A stretch of 64,000 nt of DNA from contig NC_085849.1 of assembly GCF_020906515.1 (NCBI RefSeq), positions 3,596,001 to 3,660,000 on the forward strand, read 5' to 3'. Positions 25,711-38,125 of the stretch are shown piece after piece; position 1 is the stretch's first letter, and each line of letters starts with the position of its first letter. The position numbers and the translations under genes were made by a program. The DNA is from Vanrija pseudolonga (taxonomy: Eukaryota > Basidiomycota > Tremellomycetes > Trichosporonales > Trichosporonaceae). Under the pieces are notes generated by a model that worked only from the letters and a program-made list of their open reading frames with translations, was not told where the DNA came from and did no database searches.

Positions 25711-26139
25711 TATGTGTTGAAGGAGAGTGGCATGGAGTGGCGAGTGACGAGTGGCGAGTGACGAGTGGGATGAATAGAGAGAGAGAGAGAGAGTCGAGTT
25801 GGTTGTTGTGAGTGAGTGAAGCCGTCAGAGCTGGCCAGACAGACGTCAGACACCAAACGAGACGAGACGAGACGATCCATGCGGAGGCCCGGCCGGGTGG
25901 GCCAACAGCCAGGGTCTGCTACCATGACGCAACGCCGCCAAGTTTCCCACGGTGGGTCTCAGGCAGCCTCTCTCTCAGGCCACAACGCGCGTCATGTCAG
26001 GCGGCTGCTGAGCCAGCCAGCGGTGCACTCGGTCACTCACTCACTCACTCACTGCACTGCCGACGACACACTTCCATTTCCACAACCAACCAACCAAACA
26101 ATCATCTCTTCCCCTTCACTCCCACTGGCAGTAGCACAA
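25711..26139. other. Divergent promoter region, IKS1 / VPS26
   Basis: 429 bases between divergent start codons, serving both genes. It contains a GAGA-type run at about 25779-25793 and a TCAC tandem repeat at about 26033-26053. No gene is seen. Confidence 0.45.
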
Positions 26140-27413
26140 ATGTCTTCATTCTTTGGCTTCTCGTCGGCCCCAGTAGACGTCGAGATTCGGCTCAACGGCG
26201 AAGACAAGAGAAAGCAGGTCGAGGTCAAGGGCGAAAAGGATCGCAAGGAGCTGTGTCCAGTCTACTATGACGGCGAGAGCGTAGACGGTCAGGTGGGTCA
26301 ACATACATCAACCCATCATGGCGTCACATGGCTGACAACACAACCACAGGTCGTCGTTCGCGTCAAGGACGGGAAGAAGTTTCAGCATGATGGCATCCGT
26401 ATCGAGCTCGTTGGATCGATCGGTACGTGCATTCGAACAACCCCAGCACTGGCATTCACTGACCATGCCGACACTGTCCCGCCTTCCTCTCCCTCGGTCT
26501 CTTTCTCTCTCCCTTGCCAAATCCTTCATGATTGCAACCTGGAACCGTAACATAAACTGGATGGCGGGTCACCCCCTTCCGGAACGTTAACAGAACTCTT
26601 CTACGACCGAGGCAACCATTACGAGTTTGTCTCTCTTAGCCAAGAGCTAGCCGGGCCCGGTGAGATGCGCCAAGCTCAAACGTTCGACTTTCTGTTCAAG
26701 AATGTGGAGAAGCAGTACGAAAGCTACTCTGGCATCAATGTCAAGCTTCGGTTTGTGACCTGTCGACAGTTGTTGCGGCGGCTGACACTGATACAGCTAC
26801 TTTATCCGTGTGACTCTTATGCGGCGTATCGGCGAAGTCACAAAGGACCGCGAGTTCTGGGTTCACTCTTATCGCATGCCCCCAGACAGCAACACGAGCA
26901 TCAAGATGGAAGTGGGAATTGAGGATTGCTTGCACATCGAGTTTGAATACAACAAGGCCAAGTGAGCAGTATTTGAATGCCTGGACGCAATGTTGACACC
27001 ATGCTTTCAAGATACCACCTCAAGGACGTCATCGTCGGCAAGATTTACTTTCTCCTAGTGCGCATCAAGATCAAGCACATGGAGCTGTCTATCATCCGAC
27101 GCGAAACGACTGGAGCAGCCCCAAACCTCTACAACGAGTCCGAGACAATCACCAAGTTTGAGATTATGGACGGAGCACCTGTTCGAGGAGAGACGATTCC
27201 CATCCGGTTGTTCCTCGGAGGCTTCGAGCTCACCCCGACGTTCAGGGACGTCAACAAGAAGTTCTCTACCCGTTACTACCTCAACCTCGTTCTGATCGAC
27301 GAGGAGAACAGACGATACTTCAAGCAGCAGGAGATTACCGTCTACCGTATCCCGTGAGTTCGCGTTGGTGCTAATGCCGTCTCTTATTGCTGATGTCGTG
27401 CAGTGAAAACTAG
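26140..27413 (+). CDS. VPS26: Retromer subunit VPS26
   Basis: Arrestin-fold subunit of the retromer complex, which with VPS35 and VPS29 returns cargo from endosomes to the Golgi. The first exon gives MSSFFGFSSAPVDVEIRLNG. Later exons give VVVRVKDGKKFQHDGIRIEL, ELFYDRGNHYEFVSLSQEL, TKDREFWVHSYRMPP and the C-terminal arrestin lobe up to a last exon encoding only EN and TAG (27411-27413). One intron (about 26424-26593, 170 nt) is longer than its neighbours. I saw no convincing snoRNA boxes in it. The family call is firm. It sits between two MAT-type kinases but is not itself a known Cryptococcus MAT gene. Confidence 0.95.
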
Positions 27414-27569
27414 AGGCTGGCCATGGTCACACGATTCCTCGTAGCTTATGCAGCTTCTACGCTGTTGGTATGGATTGACAGGGGCCATAGGAGGGGGAGG
27501 TGGCATGTAGATACAACTCTGATTAGACAGTGAAATGATAGGACGATTAATGGCAGACTGGTGCAATGT

Positions 27570-27589
27570 TTACGTAAATATGTCACGTG
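27570..27589. promoter_or_regulatory. TTACGTAA + CACGTG module
   Basis: The two motifs lie 6 bp apart, in the reverse order to the RPN6 copy. The module is about 600 bp before the Ync13-like start and about 160 bp after VPS26, so the target gene is presumably the downstream one. Confidence 0.45.
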
Positions 27590-27930
27590 ATGATTCTGGG
27601 ACGTGGGCTTGGGGGATTGTAATTGGAAGCCAAGGTGTTGTAATGCAAGAAGGCAAATAGACACCAAGCTTTCCACGACGCAAGCAAGCCCGGGGGTCTC
27701 TCTACAAGGCCAGAGCGGTCTCAATGCATTGGACCGCTGCGAGTGAGAACCCCTGCAAGAGCTGCAATCTGAGGGGTGTGCGACTGTGCAGGGGCGGGCT
27801 GGTGCGCCGGTGGCCGGTGGGTGCAGTGGTGCTTGTGCAGCGAGCGATCAGACCCCATTGTACTTTCACCTGACACACGCACCACACGTCCATCCAATCC
27901 ATCCACCCACCCTACCACCCTACCACCAAA

Positions 27931-27960
<30 letters not shown>
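27931..27960. repeat. (CCAG)n microsatellite
   Basis: About seven and a half perfect CCAG units in the presumed leader or promoter of the Ync13-like gene. A trinucleotide ATC-type repeat follows some 20 bp later. Confidence 0.85.
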
Positions 27961-27961
<1 letters not shown>

Positions 27962-28185
27962 ACCAACGCCGCCCCCTGAAGGCATCATCATCATCATCAT
28001 CACCAGCATCATCATCATCTCACGTCGTCTACCCACCAACAATCTCTCATCCCCTACCGCGGTCTCCACACACCCAAACACCGTAAACCCCTATTCCCAC
28101 ACCCGTTCATTACCCCCTACCAGCAGAAGACCGACCACCTCATCATACGATCGATTAACCTGCTCCTCGAGGGAGGTGGCTTGAC

Positions 28186-31100
28186 ATGTCCGACGTTGCC
28201 TTGGAGTAAGTGTAAACCCTGCTCGCCTCAGTGCCTACAGGACTAACTCCATCTACAGCTATGCCCTGCGCGTGGCGTAAGTAACTTGCCCATTACCAAG
28301 TCCCAACAATGGACTGGCCCATTCTCAAGAGCTGACCGGCGGACCACAGATGTCTCCAAGAGGTCATAGGCAACTCGCGCAGAGCCTTGGCAGCAGCTGC
28401 TACTCCAGAACCTCCTGCGGCAGCTACTGCTACTGGAGGCCATCGCCCTCATGACTCCGTTGCCTCGTTTACACTCGACTTTGGATCGCTCATCGGGCGC
28501 GATGCCAGCAAGTCACCGCGGTACCCCGAGAAGTTCATCAAAGTTCTGGACGGGTCTCTCCAAAAGATTGCCATGGGCCATGATCCAAAGTAAGGCTACA
28601 CAACTATAATCGCTGCTCTCAAGCTGACAACATGTTTTAGGTACTCGGACCAGCGTTTCCGCCGCTCAGTCGCCACCTTCTGGTCTTCAAGTTGGTCGGA
28701 CAAGACGTTCCAGCGCCAGCTAAAGGAGTCTCGAAAGCTAGAAGACCTCATCCTAGCTTTCGTCTCGGCCTCGACTCGCGCGCTGAAGAAGGAACCTGAA
28801 CTCGCAGAAGGCGGATGGAAGAATGAACTGAATCCTCAGATTCTCCTCTTCATCGACCTGTTGAGTGACAACTTAAACTCCATTGGATCAGTCACATCCG
28901 AGATCCGCAACCGCCTCTCGACCTACCGAAGTGGACTGCAGTCGGATCACAGAAAAAGTGTCGTTCATCCATCACCAGCAGCACCTACAGACAACACTAC
29001 AAACAAAGCATCCTCTCGACCAGCCACCGACCCCACCGATTCTGCGTGCATAGAGGCTGTACGTCGCTTGTTGTCGCTGGACAACGCGGCCTTTGAAGAG
29101 AAACTGGAGGCGTTGTGGCCCATCTGCACCATTCAGGCGGCAGTTGATGATCTGAAGGTAAGATATGCTGTAACCTGAGCTGACAGGCGATAGGTTTTGC
29201 TCTCTCGTCTTGGAACCGACAACCCCGTCCCTTACGGGCCGTCAGACTTTGCAGAAGACGCCTCGTGGGCTGCTCACCGCGCCCGTGAAATCTCCGCTCT
29301 CTCCGACATGACCACGGACCTCATGAAGATTGACCCGCAACGGGATCGTGGGTCAAATCGCACGGATAAAGGAGACTTGGCCTTCTCTCTCGACCGACTT
29401 CAAATTGATCACCGCACCCTCACCTTCATTCCCGCGGACCCTCGCGAGGCGTACCGCTCGCTGCTTCGGCTCTGCCTCGAACACGACCTTCATCTGCTGA
29501 GGACTCTTCCGGAGGATCAAGATGTATCTCTGGGCATCTTGTCGGCCGCCCACGCGAACCTCCTGGAACAGTGTGCTTTGCGATGGAGGCTCCCGCCGTC
29601 GTTTCGTTCATGGACGTTCCTCGACGCAATTGAAGGACACTACGAACAGGGCGAAGTTCCCCCAGACTGTGTCTTTGAAGCTGTCGGGGCAGTTGGCCGA
29701 ACATCAGAGGAGGACCCAGTCTCCGAGTGGGCCATTCCAGACCAGCAGGCTCTGCAGTCTGTGCTTCTGAACCGCAATTCCTTCTTCCTCAAAGACATTG
29801 AACTGGCGCTGAACACACCGCGTGGCTACCTGGCGCCTGAGTTCAGACAAGCAGTGGATCAATGGCATACTCTCAACGTTGACGACGTAGATGACCCATC
29901 GTTGCAGCGAGTCCAACGCACCATTTGCGACCGTCTGCGGCAACAGGCGTATCTAAACTACATCAACGAGGCTAGCGAAACGTACAACCACGAGGGCGGC
30001 AAAAACCGAAGTTTTGCGTTGGCCCTGGCAACCTGGATCGAATCCAGTGCGAAGAAGCTCGACAAGTGGTTTCCGGAACCTGTGACATCGTGAGTTGGAG
30101 GAACACCACTTGGTAGCCCAGCGGAGCTGACTCGAGACAGCCAAGTTGACGTTGTTGCCCTTGTCCTACAACAGCACCTGTCGCTGTGGATCCGAGACCT
30201 CGAAGAGGCCATGTCTGCCACAGAGGTTCCTCGAGGGGACGCCGGCCTTGATTTGGAGGAATCCCTTGGAGTTTATCAGAGAGCCCAAAAGCTTCAGCGT
30301 ATGGGCGCATCGTTCGGAATGTATGTGGGGCTTATTGCCAGTTGTCGCTAACGGCGTCCCAGGGATCCCTCCATCTTTTCTTTGTCCGCGATATTCGCTC
30401 CCGTGGTTACCGCCTGGCTGGATGATACTGCTGTCAAGATGAGGCAATGGGCGGACAACGCCCTCAGCCTGGACAATGTGCGTTGTGTCCCTCCTCGACC
30501 TTCCATCACTGACTCAGCAGTTCACTCCAACCGGTCCGAATGGGCACTCATCATCGGTCACAGATTTGTTCGCGTCATTCCACAGCGCAGTGGCTTTTGT
30601 TCTCGATTTGCAGTGGGATGATAGGGAGGAACTGGCCCTGTTTGTCACCCGCCTCGCGAAGGTATATGCCGTCTTGCTGCTTGTTCTGACGTCTCTCAGA
30701 TTATCAGTTTGTCTATCAATGATTACTGCTCGAAGCTTGAGCGGCAGTTCACGGAAGAGATGACGGAGATCCAGCAAGTCGAGTCTCTCCCCGCGACTGT
30801 CAAGCAACAGGCCTGGATTGAGAAGGCGAAGAGCACCATTGCTCATCTGCAAGGGGATCGCAAGCTCCAGGCCTTCTTCAACTTCTCGGCAGTGGTGAGC
30901 TGACCAACTCCTCTGCATCCGGTTCGTTTGCTGATCTGTACCACTAGTCGTGTGTCAAGCTCAACAATCTGGACGTTGCACGACAAGAAATGGATAAACT
31001 CTACCAGGAGATGCGCGTGGACGAGTTTGCGTCCATCGATGTGAATCAGCCGGTTATCCCGCCCGCCGAACAAGCCTCCCTCTTCACAATCAAAATCGTT

Positions 31101-32529
31101 CATGGCGAAGGATTGGCGCTGGAAGGCGCTTCGAGGGCCCCCGATACGTTCGTTGTTCTGTCAGACGAACACGGTAATAGGTACGCCAAGACTCGCACGA
31201 TATACGATGACTACGACCCACGGTGGGACGAGACCTTCGACATTGCCACCCGTCAAACAGCGTGGTTTATGGTTACGGTTCGCCATCGCACGCTCACTGG
31301 CAAGCATGACCTTCTGGGGCGCGCATATCTCCGACTCGACCCTTCTCAATACGTGGACCTTATCAGCAAGGATGTTCTCCTTCCCCTCAACACCAAAGGG
31401 CATGTCCTGTTACGCATAAGCATGGAGGGGGAGCGTGACGACATCCAGTTCCACTTTGGACGAGCATTTAGATGGCTGAAACGAACTGAATCGGATATGG
31501 TTCGAATGTTCGTGGACAAGGTAATGCTACCCTTCCTTGGCCGTGTTTGGAATGGTGCTGACCTCGACAGATGACGCCTGTTCTACGCCACACACTCTCC
31601 CGAGCGGCAATCAGATCCGTCCTGAAGCCTGGCGCGCCTGGCATCGACTACAACGACGCTCTTCGCATCTCCAATGATGCCCTTGGGCGCATCTGGGCGG
31701 CATCGAGGAATGCTGTAGGATCCTCCCAAGCAGACTACTCAATCCCTCTACCCGCCTCCGAGATCCCTCAGCTCAAGGCCTCGCCTTCCCAGAAGCGTGG
31801 TCCTTCAGACAAAGAGATCGAAACTGCTATCGACCCCTTGCTCGACTACTTTGAGACGAACAACCACACTTTGGCTTCGACTCTGTCACCGGACGCCATG
31901 CAGATGGTCATGGCCAAGCTCTGGAAGCAGATTCTGACGACTATCGAAGCCCTCATCGTCCCGCCATTGAGCGACAAACCGAGTGACATGCGAGCGTTGT
32001 CGGATAGCGAGCTGGATGTGTGTCTCAAGTGGCTAAAGTTCCTGCGCGACTTCTTCTATGCTGCCGGCGACGAGAGCGGCGTCTCTCTCACTACACTTCA
32101 AAACGCAAAGTTTAACGAGATTATGAGTGTACGCATTTACTACGACTGGAGCACAGACGACCTCATGGAGGTGAGCCTCGAGCAACGGCTGATTACTGTG
32201 GCTAACTGTTCAGGAATGCATCCGTGGATTCCAGAACACATTGAAGAATAAGGCTATGAAGCCGAGCAAGTCGATCTTGGGCCAGAGGAACCTTGGCACA
32301 ATCAGAGCCCGAAAGACGGCCAAACGATCAATCCCACAACAGGGCAACAACACGGAGATCATCATGAAGATTTTGCGCATGAGGTAAGCCAGCCGCAACG
32401 AGCAGCATTGCTTTGCGCTAACAATCCTGCAGGGATGGCACACAAGAGTTCCTTGCGCAACAGATCCAAACTTTGAGCGCCGTCAAGTTGAACGACACTG
32501 GCAGCAAGGGAAGTCGCCGGCGACGCTAA
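28186..32529 (+). CDS. Ync13-like: Munc13-like C2/MUN-domain protein (Ync13 family)
   Basis: Large protein with the architecture of fungal Unc13/Munc13 relatives, proteins that help prime vesicle fusion at the plasma membrane. In S. pombe, Ync13 acts in exocytosis and endocytosis balance during septation. The N-terminal half is helical (YPEKFIKVLDGSLQKIAMGH). A MUN/MHD-type region follows around 30600-30950. A C2 domain lies at about 31080-31420 (SLFTIKIVHGEGL, YDDYDPRWDETFDI, LLGRAYLRLDPSQY). A second helical MHD-like region follows (SELDVCLKWLKFLRDFFYA). It ends GSRRRR with TAA at 32527-32529. The first exons are tiny: MSDVAL and YALRVA precede CLQEVIGN. The domain call is firm; the symbol is by analogy. 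Confidence 0.82.
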
Positions 32530-34185
32530 GAGGCACTGGTTGGTTGGGACGAGGGCAAGCGGGACGTCTGTGGCGGGAGACACTAATGTATGTATGTAGC
32601 ATACGATCAGGCCTCACGATTGGTCATGCAAGTATTTTCAGCCAAGGTGTTCTCACAGAGCACATGGAAGTTGCTCTTTGGGCATTGGGATGGAGAGTTG
32701 ACTTCAACTGGATGACTTGTTGGGGTGGGATTATGGGATGACAGAAAAAGGACCAGTCGACATGAGTCGCACGCGACTCGATTCGTACTCGTCTAGTTCT
32801 GAGCCAGCTGACATCTCTACTGTCAGTCCTCATCGCAAATGCTAGTGAAGTACCAGTCGACTCGTCGGTCGGCCCAGATCAGGCTTTTGCTATGGAGAGG
32901 TCAGCAACCCGAGATTGATGCATTGATAAGGCTGAGCATGTCCTTCGATGTCAAGCGTGCAAGTGTGTGGGCGTTGCGTCGTCCAAGGTGGCGTCCCTGA
33001 ATGAAGGCGCGCTGTGGACCCTGCTCTGGAAGCACGAGCCATGGATGTGGAGACCTGGGCGAGTAGAGAGTAGCATCGGCCGGGGGGAGCCTCTGGCTCG
33101 CGTCCTGGACATGCCGTCTGGCAGCTGTGGGTGAGCATTGTACTGCCCATTGCTGCCTGACGTCGCCCTGGTCACAAATAAGACTGTTTCACCTTCCAGA
33201 GTCAAATACTTATGTCGTCGGCCTGCAACTGGACTGACGCCGCCGCGTCTGGTGTGTAGGCTGCTCACCACATACTTTGCATTGGCATGTTGCGTTTGTT
33301 GCGTGTTGCGTGTTGGCGGCACGCGCGCGAGTCTAGTGCCCTCTCCCCGCTGCCGCCGCGCCGCTGGGCGGCTGCCTCCGCCGTCGCCGCCGCTGACCGA
33401 TCCCTCCCCCGCTCGCTCCTTCCCTTGCTTTGTGTGCCTCCCACTTGCAAGTGCATATCGGACCCTTAACTTTGCCCCCTTTTGCCTCTCACCTCGTGCC
33501 CGCCCAGCGCGCCGCCGCCGCGTGCCGCGTGCACTCGTCTCTCTCTCGTCTGGCCCCCTCCACCTTCTTTGTCGCGCCCTCTCCTCGCTGGCTGGCCCAT
33601 TCACCACGCCCTTGCTCCTTGCTTGACCGCGTCCCTACACGCCCACCCACCCACCCACTCACCCACCCCCCCATCCCCGCGCCTCCTCGCCTCCTTTGGT
33701 CCCCCCTCGTACCGCCATGTCATCTGTGACCAAGGCATGAACATCATCCCATCCCTCTCTCTCCATTCAAAGTTGCCACGACGACAACGACTACAACAAC
33801 GACAACCAACGACAACGACAACGGACGGCACTAGCGACAATAACAGCGAGCATTAGCAAGACTGCTCACCTCTCGCTCTGCACCTTTGCACAGACTCATT
33901 ATCATTCGAACTCCTGTCACTCCTCTCTTCACTCAACCCGACCACTGTCCAGCTTCCAGACGACGGTTACGAGTTGCCGTTTACCACGACGCGACCTACC
34001 AAATCTGCTTTACGCATCGTCTCTTCCCTACTGCTAGGACCGCGACACGACACGCCTCCGCGCGCCGGCCTCCAACTCTTACCCACTCCAGCTTTGGCAT
34101 TCACGCCCCCGCCTCCTAGTTGTTGCGCCGTTGCGACGGTGGACCCCCTTGACGCGCTGCAGACTCTGTCATTCATCTTGGAACC
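32530..34185. other. Long intergenic region and STE20 leader
   Basis: 1.65 kb without a gene I can support. From about 33240 it is strongly C/T-rich, with CCCA-type repeats near 33640-33680 and CAACGA-type repeats near 33780-33830. It is probably a long leader of the kinase gene downstream. The minus-strand frame at 32951-33607 is Arg-rich low complexity and is rejected. Confidence 0.5.
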
Positions 34186-36560
34186 ATGTCCCAGTGGTCG
34201 CAAGCGGCTTCGTTAACCCCATCGCGCCCTGCTCCGGCACCTCCAGGAGTAAAGCACGCCCCGTTAGGCTACTCGGCTGCCTCGCGGTCGACTCCACGAG
34301 ACACGGGGTCGCCTGCTTATGCCTCTAAGACGTATGGCAACTCCTTCCCTGGTCTTAGCCCAGCGGGTTCTACACCTTCCAATGAAGTTGTCAGCGCCAT
34401 CATCCGCACTGGTGCCGCCCAGGTCGGTGGCGAAGGCTTCATGATCCCATTCATGCCGTGGCCCAAGAAATGGCTCGTCCTGACAGTCAACGAGCTCCAA
34501 ATATTCAAAAGCGAGGTGAGCTACTGAAAGCTTGCCCCCTCAAACACGACATCTGACCATTTGCAGCAAGCATCGTCTCCAGCATTCGTTTGTCAGCTGG
34601 CCGAGGTAGTGGACGTTCAGCGGGTCAACAACAGGGCGTTCTGCGTGGAAGTCGAGATCAAGGACAAGATCATCTTCCTGGCGTTCAAGTCTGACGAAGA
34701 GGTCTATGGCTGGATGGAGGACATCTACTCGCGTTCGCCCTTGATGGGAGTCAGCCAGCCAACAAACTTCGTCCATCAAGTTCACGTTGGTTTCGACCCA
34801 TTGACTGGTGGTTTCACGGTCAGTTCACTGCACCTCGACGTTGTACGGTCTCACACTAATGCTGTCACAGGGGCTACCACAACAGTGGTCGAAACTTTTG
34901 ACCTCTTCTGCTATCACGAAGGAAGAGGCTGCTCGTAATCCCGAGGCGGTACTGGATGTGCTCCAGTTCTACACCCAACAACAAATGGGCCAGGCGGATT
35001 ATGGCCCCTCGGTCATTCTGTCTTCGTCTCAGCCCGCTGTCGCACCCCGTTTCACGTCGACTGCAGGGATCACGGGACAATCACTACCTACAGCATCACG
35101 AGATGCGCCACCAGCTCCACCCAAGCCTTTGCCGCGCCATGATGCCTCAAGAGACGATGTAAGGTATCACGACATTCCTTCACTGACAGCACAGCCGAAG
35201 CCTCAGCTGGATTCTCGACCACCACCACGTACGCTGACTGCTGAACGCAAGGCTCCTGCCCCACCCCGACCACCGGTTACAGCAGCCAAGCCTGTGGAGA
35301 TCAAGCCTTCCGGCGGCCAGTCGAAGTCGGAGCAGTCTGCCGTCCCTGCTCGCCCGGCCAAGGGTCCCGAGCCAGCCCCAGTGGCAGCGCCATCTGCACC
35401 TGCTCCGTCACGACAGGTCGAGAGGCGGATCAGCACCATGAATGAGGCTCAAATCATGGACAAGCTGCGTTCCGTGGTCAGTGCAGATGACCCATCGACC
35501 ATGTATTCCAAGATCAAGAAGGTTGGCCAAGGGTAAGTCGACAGTTGTTCGGAGGAGTCAGCGCAGCTAAGTCATCAGCGCCTCCGGAATGGTCTACGTG
35601 GCCAAGACCCTCTCCACCGGCAAAAAAGTTGCCATCAAGCAGATGGACTTGGCCCAGCAGCCTCGCAAGGAGCTAATTGTTAATGAAATCATCGTCATGA
35701 AGGAATCTCAGCACCCGAACGTCGTCAACTTTTTAGAATCTTTCCTGGTCAAGAGCACCGAACTCTGGGTCGTCATGGAATACATGGAGGGCGGCGCGCT
35801 CACGGACGTCATCGAAAACAACAAGTTGACTGAAGAGCAGATTGCCTGCATCTGTCTAGAGGTGCGTACAGACGGACGGGCTCAACTGATCTCCCTCTCG
35901 CAGACCTGTCGAGGGTTGCAACATCTGCATTCACGTTCCATCATTCACCGTGACATCAAGTCGGACAACCTTCTGATGAACGCCTTCGGTGAAGTGAAGA
36001 TCAGTACGTCCAATTCGTGTCTCGGGCTGGCCTGGTGACTAACACAACCGAGCCGACTTTGGCTTCTGCGCCAAATTGACTGATCAGAAGTCAAAGAGGG
36101 CAACCATGGTCGGTACCCCATACTGGATGGCCCCGGAAGTCGTCAAGCAGAAGGAGTACGGTGCCAAGGTCGACATTTGGTCCCTAGGCATCATGGCCAT
36201 CGAAATGATCGAGAACGAGCCGCCGTATCTGGACGAGGAGCCTCTCAAGGCACTCTACCTCATTGCCACGAATGGCACACCAACGCTCAAGCAGCCTGAC
36301 AAGCTCAGTCAAGACCTGAAGCACTTCCTCAGCGTTTGCCTTTGCGTGGACGTCAACTTCCGCGCAACGTCGACAGAGCTCCTAAAGGTTCGTTGAACAT
36401 CTCCTGGACACGCCGCTCACTGCCGCAGCATGACTTCTTGCGTCTGGCTTGCCCTGTGAAGGATCTTGCACCATTGCTGCGCTTCCGTCAAACCTTGGTG
36501 AGTGATCGACCAGCTGCCGTCTCGGAAGTATGGGAAGTTAACGTGATGTGACAGGGATGA
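34186..36560 (+). CDS. STE20: PAK kinase with PH and CRIB domains (STE20; CLA4-type)
   Basis: p21-activated kinase acting with Cdc42 in polarity and pheromone response. Domains: a Ser/Pro-rich start ([17 protein letters not shown]); a PH domain ([20 protein letters not shown] through [14 protein letters not shown]); a CRIB motif ([20 protein letters not shown]); a Pro-rich linker with SH3-type sites; and the kinase domain (VAIKQMDL lysine, [21 protein letters not shown]). The PH domain makes it CLA4-like in yeast terms. The Cryptococcus MAT-encoded PAK of this kind is named STE20. I infer a last intron ending in CAG at 36552-36554, so the protein ends QTLG with TGA at 36558-36560. If unspliced it would end at 36551. 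The 3' end lies in a 23-bp tandem duplication. Confidence 0.92.
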
Positions 36561-36586
36561 CCAACGTGATGTGACAGGGATGACCA
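36541..36586. repeat. 23-bp perfect tandem duplication at the STE20 3' end
   Basis: Bases 36541-36563 are repeated exactly at 36564-36586. Each copy contains a splice-acceptor-like TGACAG followed by GGATGA. If the last intron of the kinase is real, either copy used as acceptor gives the same final codons. Confidence 0.9.
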
Positions 36587-36892
36587 GCATGGCCAGATGT
36601 CCGATCCACCCTCCTACATACCTGTAGTCTGACTGAAGGGTGATAGTGAACGTGGACGTGCCGCGACCGCTATCTTGGCTCCCGGAGGTTGCTCGTTTGC
36701 ATTCGTGATATCAAGTCGCCGGCGAGAGCGAGTTCGGATTGCTGTTACACCCATGGAGACTTTGCATCTACAGGTCCTTACTATAGAGATGTTCACTAAC
36801 AGAGTTCGGCCCATGGCCGGCAAGGCTCGACATCCCTCAGATCTGAAGGACGGATCAGAGCCTGCTCATAAGCAGCATGGACAGCGGAGCAA
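36561..36892. other. Convergent 3' region, STE20 / STE3
   Basis: 332 bases between the stops of STE20 (+) and STE3 (-). It starts inside the 23-bp duplication. No further gene is visible. Confidence 0.5.
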
Positions 36893-38125
36893 TTAAACTA
36901 CCTGACGCTCTACGGTCACTGACACCGCGATACCGTTGGAGACTGAAGAGGATGAAGGGTGAACACTCGCTTCGAACGTCCTCAGGTCGTCTTCCTGGCC
37001 ATGGGTGGACAGCCAGGAGGAGCCCCCCATTGGATGATGGATGGCGGAGCCCAATTTGAGCTGTGAGGAGATGTTTGACCTCGCCAATCAGTCTGGTGAA
37101 CTCGATATAACTTACCTGTCCGCTGTCTCCGGTCCCTGCTTAGTGACGAGACGGGAGGCAGTGCGAGCCCATTGATGGTACTTCTTCGTCGCGTCGTCGC
37201 CCACGGCGAAGAACAAGAAGGATACCGTACACATGAAGGGCGCTCCCCAGCGGGGCAGGAAGGCGAATACAGATAAGGAGTTACTCGCCAGGGCGTTTTC
37301 CGCACTATATGTGTCCACACGCGACCAGTACATGTGGACGTTGTTCCACGAAACCCAAGGGCGCAGATTCTGGCTTGACACGTAAAGGTAGTAGACCGAT
37401 ACGGGGAAGCCACACAGGAGGTCCGCCGATGCGAGACCAACGAGACGAAGGTACTGCCCAATGTCAAGGCCGCTGTGGGAGGAGAGCAGCAGCGACCTTA
37501 GCTCACGTCGACGTGAGACAAAGAATCTGATTGCAACGCCTGCAGTGAGCTATGCGAAAATCGATCTGACTCACATCCATACCCAGCGGAGATGAGAGAG
37601 AGTACGACCGGCCATATATAGACCAGGAATATAGCCGGCAAGCAGCGATAGATGACGGGCTGGACTCCGAATCCCTCCAGTATGTCGAAGCGGTGAGGTT
37701 GGACAATGTATGAGAGACCCATGACAAGCAATGGGATTCCGATGCCGATGAAGATGTCGAGAAGTTTCGACAGTCGCATATTTTCGTGTCGCATGACAGA
37801 ACGTGAGCTGGCAATGGTTGCCAGGCGTCGATTGATACACAGGCTGGATGCAGATAGGCAAACAGGGGAAACAGTGATCACTTTGGCACCTGCTTCGTCA
37901 GTGAGGGTGTGACAGGGACGTACTGATGTCGCCCCAGACGAGGCCATAAACGCGATAACTGTCCCACCACATGATGGAATTGACGAATACGACCACATCA
38001 ATGACGAAAATCCAGAGGAGATTGAAGATGGTGCTGGTGTTGCGTGCCCTCCATTGAAGGGTAATGGGGAGGATAACGAGCACGATGCCCAATCCTGAAA
38101 AGAACGTGTAGGCGGTGTCGTGCAT
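36893..38125 (-). CDS. STE3: STE3-type pheromone receptor
   Basis: Seven-transmembrane G-protein-coupled receptor that binds the lipopeptide pheromone of the opposite mating type. Four exons are inferred. Exon 1 starts MHDTAYTFFSGLGIVLVILP and ends at the conserved VWGDIS. Exon 2 continues AKVITVSPVCLSASSLCINR, then HENMRLSKLLDIFIGIGIP and the family signature HRFDILEGFGVQPVIY. Exon 3 begins in a CVAIRFF segment and includes SADLLCGFPVSVYYLY and WNNVHMYWSRV. Exon 4 is the cytoplasmic tail ending GIAVSVTVERQVV. If the last intron were retained the protein would stop after ETADR. The start fits the family length of the first helix. A run of 18 G (plus strand) lies 78 bp upstream. This gene identifies the window as a P/R mating-type region. 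Which allele cannot be decided from sequence alone. Confidence 0.95.

Larger units (their letters stand above)
27414..28185. other. Intergenic region, VPS26 to Ync13-like gene
   Basis: 772 bases without a gene. It holds TTACGTAA (27570-27577) and CACGTG (27584-27589), a (CCAG)n tract at 27931-27960 and ATC-type trinucleotide runs at about 27983-28019. The last part is probably the leader of the downstream gene. Confidence 0.5.

Noticed and set aside
26424-26593. Possible snoRNA in the 170-nt VPS26 intron
   Set aside because: A weak C-box-like word is present, but no ordered C...D pair and no H/ACA fold was found.
32951-33607. 218-codon minus-strand frame before STE20
   Set aside because: Arg-rich low-complexity translation of a C/T-rich leader; no family features.
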